From contig JAJDDU010000591.1 in assembly GCA_029260155.1 (NCBI GenBank), positions 1-12,368 of the forward strand: a stretch of 12,368 nt of DNA. The letters are read 5' to 3'. The notes beneath the pieces are model-generated. The model had not been told where the DNA came from, searched no databases, and saw nothing but the letters and a program-made list of their open reading frames with translations. The translations under genes were made by a program, and so were the position numbers. This DNA is from Phycisphaerae bacterium (GTDB lineage: Bacteria; Planctomycetota; Phycisphaerae; UBA1845). Shown piece after piece: positions 1 through 7,745 of this stretch (the stretch's first letter is position 1; each line of letters opens with the position of its first letter).

Positions 1-2
1 CC

Positions 3-3000
3 CCTTTCGTCCCGAACACCACCGGATCAGAGTTTCTCCACGGTCTGAACACGTACGTCATTGTCCCCTTTTGCGGTGACGGGAATCTGGATCCCGGCGA
101 GGATTGCGACGACGGGAACTTGAACGACACGGACGCCTGTCATGACGACTGCACGTTCACCTGCGGCGATGGTGTCCTCTGTGACGACCCCGCGTGTACG
201 AGCGGTCCGGGGGGTGGCATCGAGGAGTGTGACGCGGGCGCACTGAACTCTGAGGATTCCGATGCTCCATGCCGGATTGACTGCGGCGCTGTGGGGTGCG
301 GCGACGGAGTGACCGATACCGGCGAGGACTGCGACGACGGGAACGCGGACAACACGGACGCCTGCCGCAACGATTGCGTGTTCAACACCTGCGGCGACGG
401 TGTGGCCGACTCTGGTGAGGAGTGCGACGAGGATGACGCCGCGGCATGCACCGGTCTGTGTCGGGAGGACTGCACGTGCTGTCCCGACGACGACGCAACT
501 GGCGGACCGGACGGTTTCTGCGATTCCTGTGACGGGACGCCAGGCTGCGTCGAGGACAACTGCCCGGACGACGCCAACCCGGACCAAGCCGATTGCAACG
601 GAGACGGCGTCGGCGATGCCTGCGCCCCAGATAGCAACAACGACGGCATTCCCGACTCGTGCCAAACTGGTGTCAGCATCGGACCGATCGACGACGGTGC
701 AACGTTGACCGTCAACGGCGTGCCTGCGGTCGAGGATGACTTCTTCGACTTTGCGGATGGGGACACCGTTTCCTTCGTGACCACCTTCAGCGGGCAGACG
801 TTTGAGGACGTGATTGAGGCGCACTACTACATCGATGTGGCCGTCCATGCCCGGGACTACCCCACCCACCCCGGGGGCACGATCTACCTGGATGAAGACC
901 TGGGCTACACGCCGCACGACATCTTCATCATCACCAGCACGGACACTGGGACGTTCGGCTTCGACCTGGATTTACCGCCGACAGACGATGCAGTGAAGAT
1001 CATTGGTCTCCACGCAATGGTGCCCCGCGCCGCAATCTACGCGTTGGGCGATCCCGAACACACGGGAACGCCAAGCTACCTGGCTGAGGTGTTCTACGGG
1101 ACGGTCGAGAACAACGGCGACTTGGACATCGAAACCACGTGCGCGTCCGACGCGGGCAGTTCGTTCAACAAGATCGTCGCACATCGCGTGATCTTCGATA
1201 CATCCTGCTCCGACGATCAGGACATCATGATCCAGGAGCTGTACGCCGACTACGCCGAGACGGACGACACCGAGATCACCTGGTGGCGGATGGAGTTGAC
1301 CGACAAGTTCTATTGCGACGACTACGACGGCTACAGTCTCAACGACGAGCTACCGGAGTTGGATTCCCTGAACGATGATGGCATGTTGTGGTTCAAGGCC
1401 CGCAACCCGGCCAAGTGGGATCTGGCGCCGTTGATCAAAATCGACGGCGAAGGTCGGTCGTGGGACTTCGACAACTACGACTACGAGGACTACAACTTCT
1501 ACGAGACCCACCTCGCCGGTCAATTCTACTGGTTCAACGACGACGACTACAACGAGTACGCCCACTTCCTAGGCCCCGTGACCGAGATGGACAGCTTTTC
1601 GTGGACGTACTACAACGACTATCTCTACATCAACTTCTTCGGCGACGACGACGACAATTACGACAACGGCGACCGTTTCGACGGCGACTATGGTTCAGCC
1701 GGCGACGATTTCTGGAACCCGCTGCTCACCACGCCCGCGCCAGACGGCTACGGCTACACCGCCGGGAGTATCATCTCGCCGATCCACGTGCTCAAGCTGC
1801 GACACGGACTCTTCTACACCGAGGACGATGACGACTCGTACGAGACCGAATTGTACATTGCCGACAATCAGGACCTGCTGATTCTGTCCGACACCGGCTC
1901 CCTGGATTTCGATTTCTACTACGACGGGGATTTCTACGAGGGCGCGAATGCCCACTGGGTCGTCGAGGAGGGATTGAACTATCTGGGCGACACGCCTTAC
2001 AGCAGCTCCATCGAGATGGGTATCGTCAGCTTTGATGTGGACCAAGCTGCCCGCAGCGTTTCGGTGGTCGCCACCAACACGTACGGCGACGCCGCACAGT
2101 CCTCCATGTACCTCGCCCACCGCCTCAAGACCGCCTACGGCCGTCAGCTCACCAAGGTGCCCATGGTATACGACGGCGGATTGGAACAATGGTCGGTGAC
2201 GGCGGTCTTGCCCGAGGACGGCGACCACTACTTCTACACCGTCGCCACGCAGAACGACGGCGAATACGGCAAGGTCATCGAGCACGACCTTTGCGTCGGG
2301 GCCGACATCGACAACGACACCATCGCCGACATCTGCGACAACTGCCCCGACCACGCCAATCCGGACCAGGGTGACTGCGACGGGGACGGCACCGGCGACG
2401 TTTGCGCCATCGCCACCGGCCAAAGCAACGATTGCAACGTGGACGGCGTACCCGACGTGTGTCAGACAGATTGCAACGACAACGGCATGCTCGACGCCTG
2501 CGACATCGACACAGGCACCAGCGTGGACTGCAACGGAAACGGCGTGCCCGACGAGTGCGACGTGGGTACCGGCGACGCCGGCCTCAACAAGATCCCGTTC
2601 GAGTTTGACCTCACGTCTTCGGGGAGTTGGGACTACAGCAGCAGTTGCGATGATTGCAGCACGGGCGTCGTCGCGCTGCCCTTCGCGTTGCAGCTGGGCG
2701 GCGAAACGCTCACCCAGTTCGAGTTGGACAACAACGGTTACGTGGAACTCTTTCGCGACGGGGAGGACACGTACGACCACGGCTACGGAACGTTGGCCGA
2801 TCTCATCGCGTCAGGGGGCGGTCCGCACCACACCTACATCATGGCCGCCTACGACGACCTGGATTCTTCCTACGGCGGTGAGGTTGGATATCGCGTGGAG
2901 TCCGACCGCGTGACGTTTTACTATGATGCTGTACCGACCTATGACGACGGCGACTCGAATTATCCCAACACGTTCCAGATGATCCTCTACGCCGACGGGC

Positions 3001-5915
3001 GCGTGCAATGGAACTTCCTTTCCGCCGAGTTCTCGAATTACGGCAACGACCTGTTCAGCGGCCTCTATCTGGGCTACTCCCAGCAACAGTTGTTCACGAT
3101 CATCGAGGACGACATCCCGGTGGAGGAAAGCTGGATGTACTCCCAAGCCGCGCCCTTCAGCGAGGATTGCAACAAAACCGGCATCCCCGACGAGTGCGAG
3201 GCCGACGGCGACGCCGACGGGGTGATCGACGCCTGTGACCTGTGCCCTGGGTTCGACGATGGCCTTGACGGGGACGGGGACGGCGTACCGGACGGCTGCG
3301 ACGTGTGCCCCGGCGGCGATGACAGCGTCGACGGTGACGGCGACGGGGTCGCGGATTTCTGCGACCCATGTCCGACTGACAACCCGGACGACACCGACGC
3401 TGACGGCGTGTGCGACTCCGTTGACCTTTGCACGGACGTGGACGGCGACGACTACGGCAACGGGGACAACGGCAACACAGGATGCGCGCTCGGTACTGAG
3501 ACCGACTGTGACGATACCAACCCCAGCATCTCCCCCGGCGCGCCCGAGGTTTGCAACGGTTTCGACGACAATTGCAACGATCTGGCAGATGAGGACTTCA
3601 CCACGCTGGGTGATGCCTGCGACGGTGCCGATCCCGATGATTGTGAAAACGGGACGTTCACGTGCAACGTCGGCGGCGACGACGTGGAGTGTGTCAACGA
3701 ATCGGCAGACACTACGGAAATCTGCAACGGTCTCGACGACGACTGCGACGGTGACACCGACGAAGAATTCCCAACGCTGGGCGATGCCTGCGATGGTGCA
3801 GACAGCGACCTCTGTGCGAACGGAACTTTCACGTGCAATGCCGCCGGTGACGGTGTCGCGTGTGTCAACGAGACGGTGACGGACATTGCAGAGACCTGCA
3901 ACGGACTCGACGACGACTGCGACGGCGACATGGACGAGGACTTCACCACGCTGGGCGATGCCTGCGACGGCGCCGACATTGATCCTTGTGAGAACGGGAC
4001 CTTCACGTGCAATGCCGCCGGTGACGGCGTGGAGTGCATCAACGAACCGGTCGACCCCGCGGAACTCTGTAACGGACTCGACGATGACTGCGATGGCGAT
4101 ACCGATGAGGACTTCCCCACGCTGGGTGATGCCTGCGACGGGGGCGACGGCGATCTTTGTGCGAACGGAACGTTCACGTGCAATGCCGTCGGTGACGGCG
4201 TCGAGTGCGTCAACGAGACGGTGACCGACATCACCGAGACCTGCAACGGACTCGACGACGATTGCGACGGCGATGCGGACGAGGACTTCACCACGCTGGG
4301 TGATGCGTGCGATGGCACGGACAGCGATCTTTGCGCGAACGGAACCCTCACCTGTAATGCCGCCGCCGACGGCGTCGAGTGCGTCAATGAGGCGGTGACG
4401 GACATCACCGAAACCTGCAACGGATTCGATGACGACTGCGACGGTGCGACGGATGAGGACTTCCCCTCACTCGGAGCGGTGTGCGACGGTGCCGACAGCG
4501 ATCTCTGCACGAACGGAACCCTCACGTGCAATGCGGCCGGCGACGGCGTCGAGTGCGTCAATGAGGCGGTGACGGACATCACCGAAACCTGCAACGGATT
4601 TGACGACGACTGCGACGGCGCGACGGACGAGGACTTCCCCTCACTCGGAGTGGCGTGCGACGGTGCCGACAGCGATCTCTGTGCGAACGGGACCCTTACG
4701 TGCAACGCCGGCGGCGATGCCGTGGAGTGTATCAACGAATCCGTAGACAACTCGGAGATCTGCAACGGGTTCGACGACAATTGCGATGGGTTGATCGATG
4801 AGGGGTTTGGTGGCCACAGCGACGCGGACAGTTTCGGCGATGACTGCGACAACTGCCCCGATATTGACAATCAGGACCAGCTCGACGCCGACAACGACGA
4901 CGTCGGCGATGTCTGCGACAATTGCCCGAGCCTCGCAAATACAGACCAGGCAGACTCCAACGGAGACGGTGTCGGCGATGCGTGCACAGCGTCTCCGGGT
5001 CCGCCGGCTCCGCAAGACCGGACGAGTGGCGCGGGCTTCGCCGACCTGGATGGAGGGTTCACCGGTACGGGCTGGACCGTTGACGGGCAGATGCTCGCTC
5101 GGATCGTGGTGGTAGGAACAATTCCGGGCACGCGGTTTTCCTTTGCCGTGGACGAAGCGAACACAGCCAGCGGCGCGCCGGGACCTGATGGCGGCACGAC
5201 CTTCGGCTTCGCGGGCGGCGCGGCGATGGGACGCACGTTCACGGCGGAGACGTTGGCCCTGCCCGGCACTTACGCTGTTAACGTGAGCATCATCTTCACC
5301 GCCGCAGAGTTGGCTTCTGCCGGGCTTGCCCCAGAGGACATTCAACTACACGTCCTCGATACCACCGTGGATCCACCGATGTGGGTTCCCGCGGGTGTCG
5401 ATGTCGGCTTGTCCGAACCCACTGGCGTGGTGGGCGACGCCGGATTCTTCATCAACACTGACGGAAGCGTGACGTTTTGGGTGGTGCGCGACGCTCTCAG
5501 CGACTTTGCCGTCGGCGCTGCGGAAGAAGAGCCGGTTCCCGAAGAGGGGCAACCGCCGACGACCGTGGTGGATGAGGAAGAGGATACGCCGCCGACCGTC
5601 GACGAGCCCGTAGCGGAACAGCCCGTGCCCGAAGATGAGGAGCCTCCGGTTATTATACTGCCGGCACCGGTCGACGAAGACGAAGACGGTGTCCTCGACG
5701 ACGTCGATCTGTGTCTCGGCACGGCACCCCGTGCTTCTGTCGATGCCTTTGGCTGCGTGATCGAGCGGGTGGTCGAGCAGCCGGCACCTGCGGCGTGCGG
5801 TGGAGCACCTTGCGGCGTTCTGGGAGTGCTGAGTCTGTTTCCGATGTTCCTGGGCGTCGTCCAGATGAAGGTGCGTGTCCGCCGGAGATCCGGCAAGCGC
5901 AGCAGAGGTCGTTGA
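3..5915 (+). CDS. Giant acidic secreted Ca/metal-binding repeat protein (5' end outside window)
   Basis: The frame is open to the window edge, so the true start lies upstream; the TTG at 120 sits inside a cysteine-rich repeat and is not a start. Counting codon 3-5 as residue 1, 1,970 residues are visible. In order: Cys-rich CGDG..GE.CDDGN repeats (about 24-160); TSP3 repeats (160-223); a very Asp/Tyr-rich region with no family I recognise (224-760); TSP3 repeats (764-860); a nidogen-like beta-sandwich (about 861-1050); TSP3 repeats (1054-1145); MopE-type (PF11617-like) repeats (1145-1600); TSP3 repeats (1604-1663); a second beta-sandwich (about 1664-1840); a Pro/Glu linker; a DEDEDGVLDDVDLC motif; and a tail of CGGAPCG, a hydrophobic stretch and an Arg-rich end. 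TSP3 repeats are known Ca-binders and MopE-type repeats putative metal binders, so an exported, surface-attached structural or adhesive role is inferred. No catalytic domain is seen. The gene converges on the kinase gene with 59 bp between stops. Confidence 0.9.
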   Translation, partial: PFVPNTTGSEFLHGLNTYVIVPFCGDGNLDPGEDCDDGNLNDTDACHDDCTFTCGDGVLCDDPACTSGPGGGIEECDAGALNSEDSDAPCRIDCGAVGCGDGVTDTGEDCDDGNADNTDACRNDCVFNTCGDGVADSGEECDEDDAAACTGLCREDCTCCPDDDATGGPDGFCDSCDGTPGCVEDNCPDDANPDQADCNGDGVGDACAPDSNNDGIPDSCQTGVSIGPIDDGATLTVNGVPAVEDDFFDFADGDTVSFVTTFSGQTFEDVIEAHYYIDVAVHARDYPTHPGGTIYLDEDLGYTPHDIFIITSTDTGTFGFDLDLPPTDDAVKIIGLHAMVPRAAIYALGDPEHTGTPSYLAEVFYGTVENNGDLDIETTCASDAGSSFNKIVAHRVIFDTSCSDDQDIMIQELYADYAETDDTEITWWRMELTDKFYCDDYDGYSLNDELPELDSLNDDGMLWFKARNPAKWDLAPLIKIDGEGRSWDFDNYDYEDYNFYETHLAGQFYWFNDDDYNEYAHFLGPVTEMDSFSWTYYNDYLYINFFGDDDDNYDNGDRFDGDYGSAGDDFWNPLLTTPAPDGYGYTAGSIISPIHVLKLRHGLFYTEDDDDSYETELYIADNQDLLILSDTGSLDFDFYYDGDFYEGANAHWVVEEGLNYLGDTPYSSSIEMGIVSFDVDQAARSVSVVATNTYGDAAQSSMYLAHRLKTAYGRQLTKVPMVYDGGLEQWSVTAVLPEDGDHYFYTVATQNDGEYGKVIEHDLCVGADIDNDTIADICDNCPDHANPDQGDCDGDGTGDVCAIATGQSNDCNVDGVPDVCQTDCNDNGMLDACDIDTGTSVDCNGNGVPDECDVGTGDAGLNKIPFEFDLTSSGSWDYSSSCDDCSTGVVALPFALQLGGETLTQFELDNNGYVELFRDGEDTYDHGYGTLADLIASGGGPHHTYIMAAYDDLDSSYGGEVGYRVESDRVTFYYDAVPTYDDGDSNYPNTFQMILYADGRVQWNFLSAEFSNYGNDLFSGLYLGYSQQQLFTIIEDDIPVEESWMYSQAAPFSEDCNKTGIPDECEADGDADGVIDACDLCPGFDDGLDGDGDGVPDGCDVCPGGDDSVDGDGDGVADFCDPCPTDNPDDTDADGVCDSVDLCTDVDGDDYGNGDNGNTGCALGTETDCDDTNPSISPGAPEVCNGFDDNCNDLADEDFTTLGDACDGADPDDCENGTFTCNVGGDDVECVNESADTTEICNGLDDDCDGDTDEEFPTLGDACDGADSDLCANGTFTCNAAGDGVACVNETVTDIAETCNGLDDDCDGDMDEDFTTLGDACDGADIDPCENGTFTCNAAGDGVECINEPVDPAELCNGLDDDCDGDTDEDFPTLGDACDGGDGDLCANGTFTCNAVGDGVECVNETVTDITETCNGLDDDCDGDADEDFTTLGDACDGTDSDLCANGTLTCNAAADGVECVNEAVTDITETCNGFDDDCDGATDEDFPSLGAVCDGADSDLCTNGTLTCNAAGDGVECVNEAVTDITETCNGFDDDCDGATDEDFPSLGVACDGADSDLCANGTLTCNAGGDAVECINESVDNSEICNGFDDNCDGLIDEGFGGHSDADSFGDDCDNCPDIDNQDQLDADNDDVGDVCDNCPSLANTDQADSNGDGVGDACTASPGPPAPQDRTSGAGFADLDGGFTGTGWTVDGQMLARIVVVGTIPGTRFSFAVDEANTASGAPGPDGGTTFGFAGGAAMGRTFTAETLALPGTYAVNVSIIFTAAELASAGLAPEDIQLHVLDTTVDPPMWVPAGVDVGLSEPTGVVGDAGFFINTDGSVTFWVVRDALSDFAVGAAEEEPVPEEGQPPTTVVDEEEDTPPTVDEPVAEQPVPEDEEPPVIILPAPVDEDEDGVLDDVDLCLGTAPRASVDAFGCVIERVVEQPAPAACGGAPCGVLGVLSLFPMFLGVVQMKVRVRRRSGKRSRGR
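72..479 (+). repeat. Four Cys-rich CGDG repeats (coding)
   Basis: Units begin with the CGDG codons at 72, 162, 297 and 390. The first, third and fourth follow the pattern CGDG(x)4-5GE-(D/E)-CD, two of them continuing as CDDGN and then DACxxDC. The second is expanded and irregular (CGDGVLCDDP, with ECDAGA further on). This is the pattern of the 'Myxococcus cysteine-rich repeat' family found in large exported proteins of myxobacteria and planctomycetes. The conserved cysteines suggest disulfide-linked extracellular modules. At least the first unit is preceded by other protein sequence, so more units may lie upstream of the window. Confidence 0.75.
3552..4811 (+). repeat. MopE-type tandem repeat array, 7 full units plus a half unit (coding)
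   Basis: In-frame units start at the Cys codon of CNG(L/F)DD(D/N)C at 3552, 3723, 3897, 4068, 4242, 4416, 4590 and 4761. Periods are 171, 174, 171, 174, 174, 174 and 171 bp, i.e. 57 or 58 residues. Each unit carries CNGxDDDCDG, DEDF(T/P)(T/S)LG, CDGxD, CxNGTxTCN and VECxNE. The array is introduced by the classic TDCDDTNPSISPGAPEVC segment just upstream, the best match to the PF11617 'putative metal-binding motif' seen in MopE. The last unit stops after CNGFDDNCDGLIDEG and runs into TSP3 repeats. Units 5-7 are the most alike at DNA level; a stretch of about 60 bp is identical at 4367-4426 and 4541-4600. Confidence 0.85.
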
Positions 5916-5941
5916 GGTAGAATACGAAGCGCGTTGATCGG

Positions 5942-5975
5942 ACCCGCAGCCCGTGTGGCAGGCGCACGGCCGGGT
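5942..5975. terminator. Possible shared hairpin between convergent genes
   Basis: An interrupted inverted repeat occupies the short gap between the giant gene's stop (5913-5915) and the kinase gene's stop (5975-5977). ACCCG (5942-5946) pairs with CGGGT (5971-5975), and CCGTG (5951-5955) pairs with CACGG (5965-5969), leaving an asymmetric bulge and a 9-base loop. Its position suits a bidirectional terminator, but there is no clear T-run on either side, so the call is weak. Confidence 0.3.
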
Positions 5976-7579
5976 TAATCGTTGAGCGGCACTAGGCGCC
6001 GACGCGCTTCTTGCGGCGCCTTGGCGGGCAAGGTGACGGTGAATGTGCTTCCGATTCCGACTTCGCTGTCGACGGCGATGAATCCCCCGAGCGTGTGCGT
6101 GAGCTCCCTGGTGATGGCCAACCCGAGTCCCGTGCCGCCGTGTTCGCGGGTGAGAGACGCGTCCATCTGCCGGAATTTCTCGAAGATTTCGCCGAACTTG
6201 TCTTTGGGGATTCCCGGCCCGGAATCGCGCACTCGGGTCCACACGAATCCACTCTCCCCCTCGCCGGCTTCGACGTTGACGCTGCCCCCTTGCGGCGTGA
6301 ACTTGATCGCATTGCTGAGAAGGTTGTAGAGAATCTGCTTGATCTTGCCCGAATCGGAATTCATCGCGGGCAGCTCAGGGCATCGGGGCCCTTCCAGCGA
6401 GATGTTCTTTTTGTCTGCCAAAGGGCGCACGAAATCGATCAGTGCGTGGCAAGTTTCCAGCAGCGAGAAGTCTGTCAGATGGAGATCTACTTTGCCGGCT
6501 TCGATCTTGGCAAGATCCAGCAGGTCGTTGATCAGGTCCAAGAGCGATCGACCGTTCTGGAGGATGTTCGTGGCGTAGCGCAGCATGCGCGTCTTGTCCT
6601 CGGGCGGGTCCTTGAGCGCGTCGCGTAGCAACTCCGTGAAGTTGATTATGAGCCCCAGCGGCGTGCGTAGTTCGTGGCTGACGTTTGCGATGAAATCGCT
6701 CTTGAGCTTGTTGGCCTCGAACAGGGCGATGTTCTTTTCCCCGAGTTCTCCGAGCTTGACGTCGAGAGACCGGTTGATGGTCTGGAGCTCTGCATGGGAT
6801 TCGTTGATCCGGGCCAGCATGTCGTTGAAGGCGTCGGCCAACTCCTCGAACTCGTCACGCGTTGCGATATCGGCTCGGACGCTGGTGTCGCCGGCGGTCA
6901 CCTGCTCCGCGGCACTGCGCAGTCGCCGCACGGGCGACAGAATCAGCCGTTGCGTCACGAGGTAGAACACCAAGATTGCAAGGAACCCGCCGCAGAGGCC
7001 GGCCAGTAGCAAGACGATCGCGCTCCAATATCGGTTTTCGTGCTGCACGGCACGACGGACCTCGATGATGCCTCGGAGATGCCTTGGCAACGGATCGGTT
7101 TCGGATGCGCGCACCGCCATGGCCAATCGCAGGTGTCGCCCGCCGCCATCGCGGTGAAACTTGCGGACGTATTCGAGCGTCGGATCCTGGCGGAACTTCC
7201 TGAACGCTTCGACCAGGAAGCCCCTTGGCGAGACCTGACGAAGTCGCGGTTCCTGCTCGACCGACAGGAGATTCGGTACGGGGTCGGAGATGCCCAACGC
7301 AGCCGCAGAGTCGGGCCAATCTCGCAGGAGTTGCGATTCCGCGCTGGACCAGTCCTGAGAATCCACGTTCGCGGTGAGGCGAGCGGCCCAGGTGAGTTTC
7401 TCCGTGGCGCGAACCTCCGCGGTTTCCGAGAGGCTGCCCATCTGCACCCATGGAAGGTAGAGCGTGGCTGCAAGGATTAGCAGCACTGCCACCCCGAAAA
7501 GGATGCGGCACTTAGCTGCCAGCGAAATAGTGGGCCAGACGCTTCGACGCATGGTGCGTAGTGTAACCGATTTTCGCAT
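5975..7579 (-). CDS. Membrane-bound sensor histidine kinase
   Basis: From the ATG at 7579 this is 534 residues. Transmembrane helix 1 is about residues 26-45, an extracytoplasmic sensor region about 46-184, helix 2 about 185-209, and a HAMP linker about 210-262 (LSPVRRLRSAAEQVTAGD...). A short coiled coil leads to the HisKA domain with phosphoacceptor His302 in SHELRTPL. The ATPase domain has the N box NLLSNAIKF (about 419), G1 DSGPGIP (452), F box FEKF and G2 GGTGLGL (481). All key residues are present, so an active autokinase is expected. The sensor region faintly resembles Tll0287-like (DUF3365) sensors but has no CxxCH haem motif; this is a weak inference and the signal is unknown. The frame also allows a GTG at 7624 and an ATG at 7552; none has a clear ribosome-binding site, so the start is uncertain. 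No receiver domain or response-regulator gene is nearby. Confidence 0.93.
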   Translation of the reverse strand: MRKSVTLRTMRRSVWPTISLAAKCRILFGVAVLLILAATLYLPWVQMGSLSETAEVRATEKLTWAARLTANVDSQDWSSAESQLLRDWPDSAAALGISDPVPNLLSVEQEPRLRQVSPRGFLVEAFRKFRQDPTLEYVRKFHRDGGGRHLRLAMAVRASETDPLPRHLRGIIEVRRAVQHENRYWSAIVLLLAGLCGGFLAILVFYLVTQRLILSPVRRLRSAAEQVTAGDTSVRADIATRDEFEELADAFNDMLARINESHAELQTINRSLDVKLGELGEKNIALFEANKLKSDFIANVSHELRTPLGLIINFTELLRDALKDPPEDKTRMLRYATNILQNGRSLLDLINDLLDLAKIEAGKVDLHLTDFSLLETCHALIDFVRPLADKKNISLEGPRCPELPAMNSDSGKIKQILYNLLSNAIKFTPQGGSVNVEAGEGESGFVWTRVRDSGPGIPKDKFGEIFEKFRQMDASLTREHGGTGLGLAITRELTHTLGGFIAVDSEVGIGSTFTVTLPAKAPQEARRRLVPLND

Positions 7580-7745
7580 GGGCGGAGCATTCTTGGACGG
7601 GTTACTGGTGGCGCACGGCGGCACGCGAGTTGGGGCTGGGTTGGCAACGGTGGACGGCGTTCGTCGGCTCGCTTACGGTCGCGTTCGGTAGTGCTACGGC
7701 TTCGCGCTCTCTTGTGGGCGGTTTGTTGACACCGGGGTGTACGGG
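7580..7745. other. Divergent intergenic region, kinase / MFS genes
   Basis: This 166-bp stretch separates two divergent start codons and should hold both promoters. A consensus-like TTGACA (7726-7731) lies too close to the transporter's ATG to serve as its -35 with a normally placed -10. It overlaps a perfect 5-bp dyad, ACACC-GG-GGTGT (7729-7740), which could be a small operator but is short enough to be chance. On the minus strand TACACT lies about 10 bp upstream of the alternative kinase start at 7552. No promoter can be called firmly. Confidence 0.3.
7734..7737 (+). promoter_or_regulatory. Ribosome-binding site of MFS gene (decides start)
   Basis: GGGG lies 8 bases before the ATG at 7746. 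The frame also offers a GTG at 7737, but that codon overlaps this G-run and has no purine-rich stretch at a suitable distance upstream. The ATG is therefore preferred. Confidence 0.45.

Noticed and set aside
120..122. TTG as start codon of the giant gene
   Set aside because: The same frame is open to position 3 and already encodes a CGDGNLDPGEDCDDGN repeat before it, so the start is outside the window.
1695..2780. Antisense open frame of 361 codons, Val/Ala-rich
   Set aside because: It lies opposite well-supported coding sequence and its composition is what Asp/Tyr codons give when read in reverse.
3552..4811. Regular repeats considered as a CRISPR-like array
   Set aside because: Units are 171-174 bp, in frame, divergent mainly at synonymous positions and have no unique spacers; they encode protein repeats.
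3452..4870. Long antisense open frame (472 codons, Ser/Pro-rich) opposite the MopE-type array
   Set aside because: It is a shadow: the array's repeated GAC/TGC codons leave no stops on the complementary frame. The product is low-complexity with no signal or domain.
5346..6242. Minus-strand frame spanning the end of the giant gene and the kinase 3' region
   Set aside because: It overlaps the real kinase frame, with its clear HATPase motifs, in another frame and shows no recognisable domain.
7726..7731. TTGACA as the -35 box of the MFS gene
   Set aside because: It is only about 14 bases before the ATG, so a matching -10 would fall inside the coding sequence.
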